From an uncultured Clostridia bacterium (GTDB taxonomy: Bacteria > Bacillota > Clostridia > Christensenellales > UBA1242): a stretch of DNA of 6,387 bases. Position numbers and translations under genes: made by a program. Below are positions 5,502-6,387 of this stretch, piece by piece. Position 1 is the first letter of the stretch, and each line of letters begins with the position of its first letter. Under the pieces are notes generated by a model. That model was not told the origin of the DNA. It saw only the letters and a list, made by a program, of their open reading frames with translations, and ran no database searches. The DNA lies in NCBI GenBank assembly GCA_946615295.1, contig CAMOHL010000051.1, positions 1-6,387 on the forward strand, in the 5' to 3' direction.

Positions 5502-6387
5502 TTATTTCAATTTTTCTTTTAAATCATTCAAAACACTCATTGCTTCAAACGGAGTTATATTTTCAATTTGTAAATCTCGTATAATTCCAACAACTTCTCT
5601 TTCTGCTGGATTTGAAATATTGTTTTCAGTGTTATTTTGACCGTTACTTGATTGATTTTTGTTGATATCTGCCATTTCAAGTGTGCTCAAAATTTGCTTA
5701 GCTCTTGAAATAACAGCTTTTGGAAGTCCAGCAAGTCCTGCAACTTCAATTCCAAAACTCTTGTTTGCACCACCTCTAACAATCTTTCTCAAAAATACAA
5801 TTGAACCATTGAGTTCTTTTACACTGATACTATAATTCTTTACTCCCGCAAGAACACCTTCAAGCTCTGTTAGTTCATGATAGTGAGTTGAAAACAGTGT
5901 TTTGCTTACCAAATTTTGACTTATGTATTCCATAACAGCCCATGCAATTGAAAGTCCATCAAATGTGCTTGTTCCCCTTCCAATCTCATCAAGTAGTATC
6001 AAACTATTTGATGTTGCATTTCTAAGAATGTTTGCAACTTCTGTCATTTCAACCATAAATGTACTTTGACCAAAGGCTAAGTCGTCAGTTGCTCCAATTC
6101 TTGTGAACACTCTGTCAGTGATTGGAATTTGTGCTGATTTTGCAGGAACAAAACTTCCAATATGTGCCATAATTGTTATTATTGCAACTTGTCGCATATA
6201 TGTTGACTTTCCAGCCATATTTGGACCTGTTATAATCATTGTTCTATTGTCTTTTTTGTCTAAAACTGTATCATTTGGAATAAAATTATCTTTTCCAATA
6301 GCTTCAACAATAGGATGTCGTCCACCAACAATGTTGAGTTCGCCATCGCTATCAACAATTTGTGGCTTTGTTAAATTGTTTGAAACT
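5502..6387 (-). CDS. mutS: DNA mismatch repair protein MutS, C-terminal part (gene enters from the right edge)
   Basis: MutS binds mismatched DNA as a dimer and uses ATP to signal to MutL. Only the last 294 residues are in the window; the frame stays open to the edge. It reads VSNNLTKPQIVDSDGELN, then GGRHPIVEA (fragment residues 21-29) and FIPNDTVLD (35-43) before the ATPase. Key motifs are Walker A GPNMAGKST (54-62), the signature STFMVEMTE (about 108-116), Walker B LILLDEIGRGTSTFDG (about 128-143) and FSTHYHELTELE (about 166-177). The dimer-interface helix-turn-helix is around SFGIEVAGLAGLP. A short Asn-rich linker leads to the C-terminal ITPFEAMSVLNDLKEKL helix-rich tail found in MutS1 proteins. 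All ATPase residues are intact, so this is MutS1 and not MutS2 (no Smr domain). The internal ATG at 6239 is not the start, because the conserved family sequence continues upstream. mutL follows after 11 nt. Confidence 0.98.
   Translation of the reverse strand, partial: VSNNLTKPQIVDSDGELNIVGGRHPIVEAIGKDNFIPNDTVLDKKDNRTMIITGPNMAGKSTYMRQVAIITIMAHIGSFVPAKSAQIPITDRVFTRIGATDDLAFGQSTFMVEMTEVANILRNATSNSLILLDEIGRGTSTFDGLSIAWAVMEYISQNLVSKTLFSTHYHELTELEGVLAGVKNYSISVKELNGSIVFLRKIVRGGANKSFGIEVAGLAGLPKAVISRAKQILSTLEMADINKNQSSNGQNNTENNISNPAEREVVGIIRDLQIENITPFEAMSVLNDLKEKLK

Noticed and set aside
5502..6239. A separate short MutS-like ATPase protein starting at the ATG at 6239
   Set aside because: The same frame is open to the window edge and encodes the conserved MutS sequence GGRHPIVEA and FIPNDTVLD just upstream, so this is the tail of full-length mutS.

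Overview
The window is very AT-rich (under about 30% GC by eye). It is read entirely from the minus strand, with standard-code genes: Trp is TGG and TGA is used as a stop. The order mutS-mutL-miaA, followed closely by cmk and plsC, with Shine-Dalgarno sites of the AGGA/GGAG type, suggests a low-GC Bacillota, probably a Clostridia-like lineage. I cannot name a genus.

Reading in the direction of transcription (window end to start): the C-terminal part of mutS runs in from the right edge. It is followed 11 nt later by mutL, an endonuclease-type MutL. A 147-nt AT-rich gap with nested inverted repeats separates mutL from miaA (tRNA dimethylallyltransferase). Then come cmk (CMP kinase, 33 nt gap), plsC (1-acylglycerol-3-phosphate acyltransferase, 1-nt overlap with cmk) and, 15 nt later, a guanylate-kinase-like gene. 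That last protein carries an extra C-terminal domain of about 75 residues resembling the ParB/sulfiredoxin fold. After 159 nt, a well-formed sigma-70-type promoter (TTGACA, 17 nt, TATTAT) serves tRNA-Pro(UGG) and a second tRNA with a CAU anticodon. The second tRNA is cut by the left edge and is more probably tRNA-Ile2 than tRNA-Met.

Functionally, MutS and MutL are the mismatch-repair pair. MiaA modifies A37 of tRNAs reading UNN codons. Cmk supplies CDP/dCDP, and so the CTP needed for lipid and nucleic acid synthesis. PlsC makes phosphatidic acid, the precursor of CDP-diacylglycerol, so the overlapping cmk-plsC pair joins two feeders of phospholipid synthesis.

The window is mostly ordinary housekeeping DNA. 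The points worth a second look are the guanylate kinase with a ParB-like tail and altered motifs, a PlsC whose motif III lacks the usual glutamate, the ambiguous CAU tRNA, and the structured mutL-miaA gap. I saw no mobile element, CRISPR array, phage gene or defence system.
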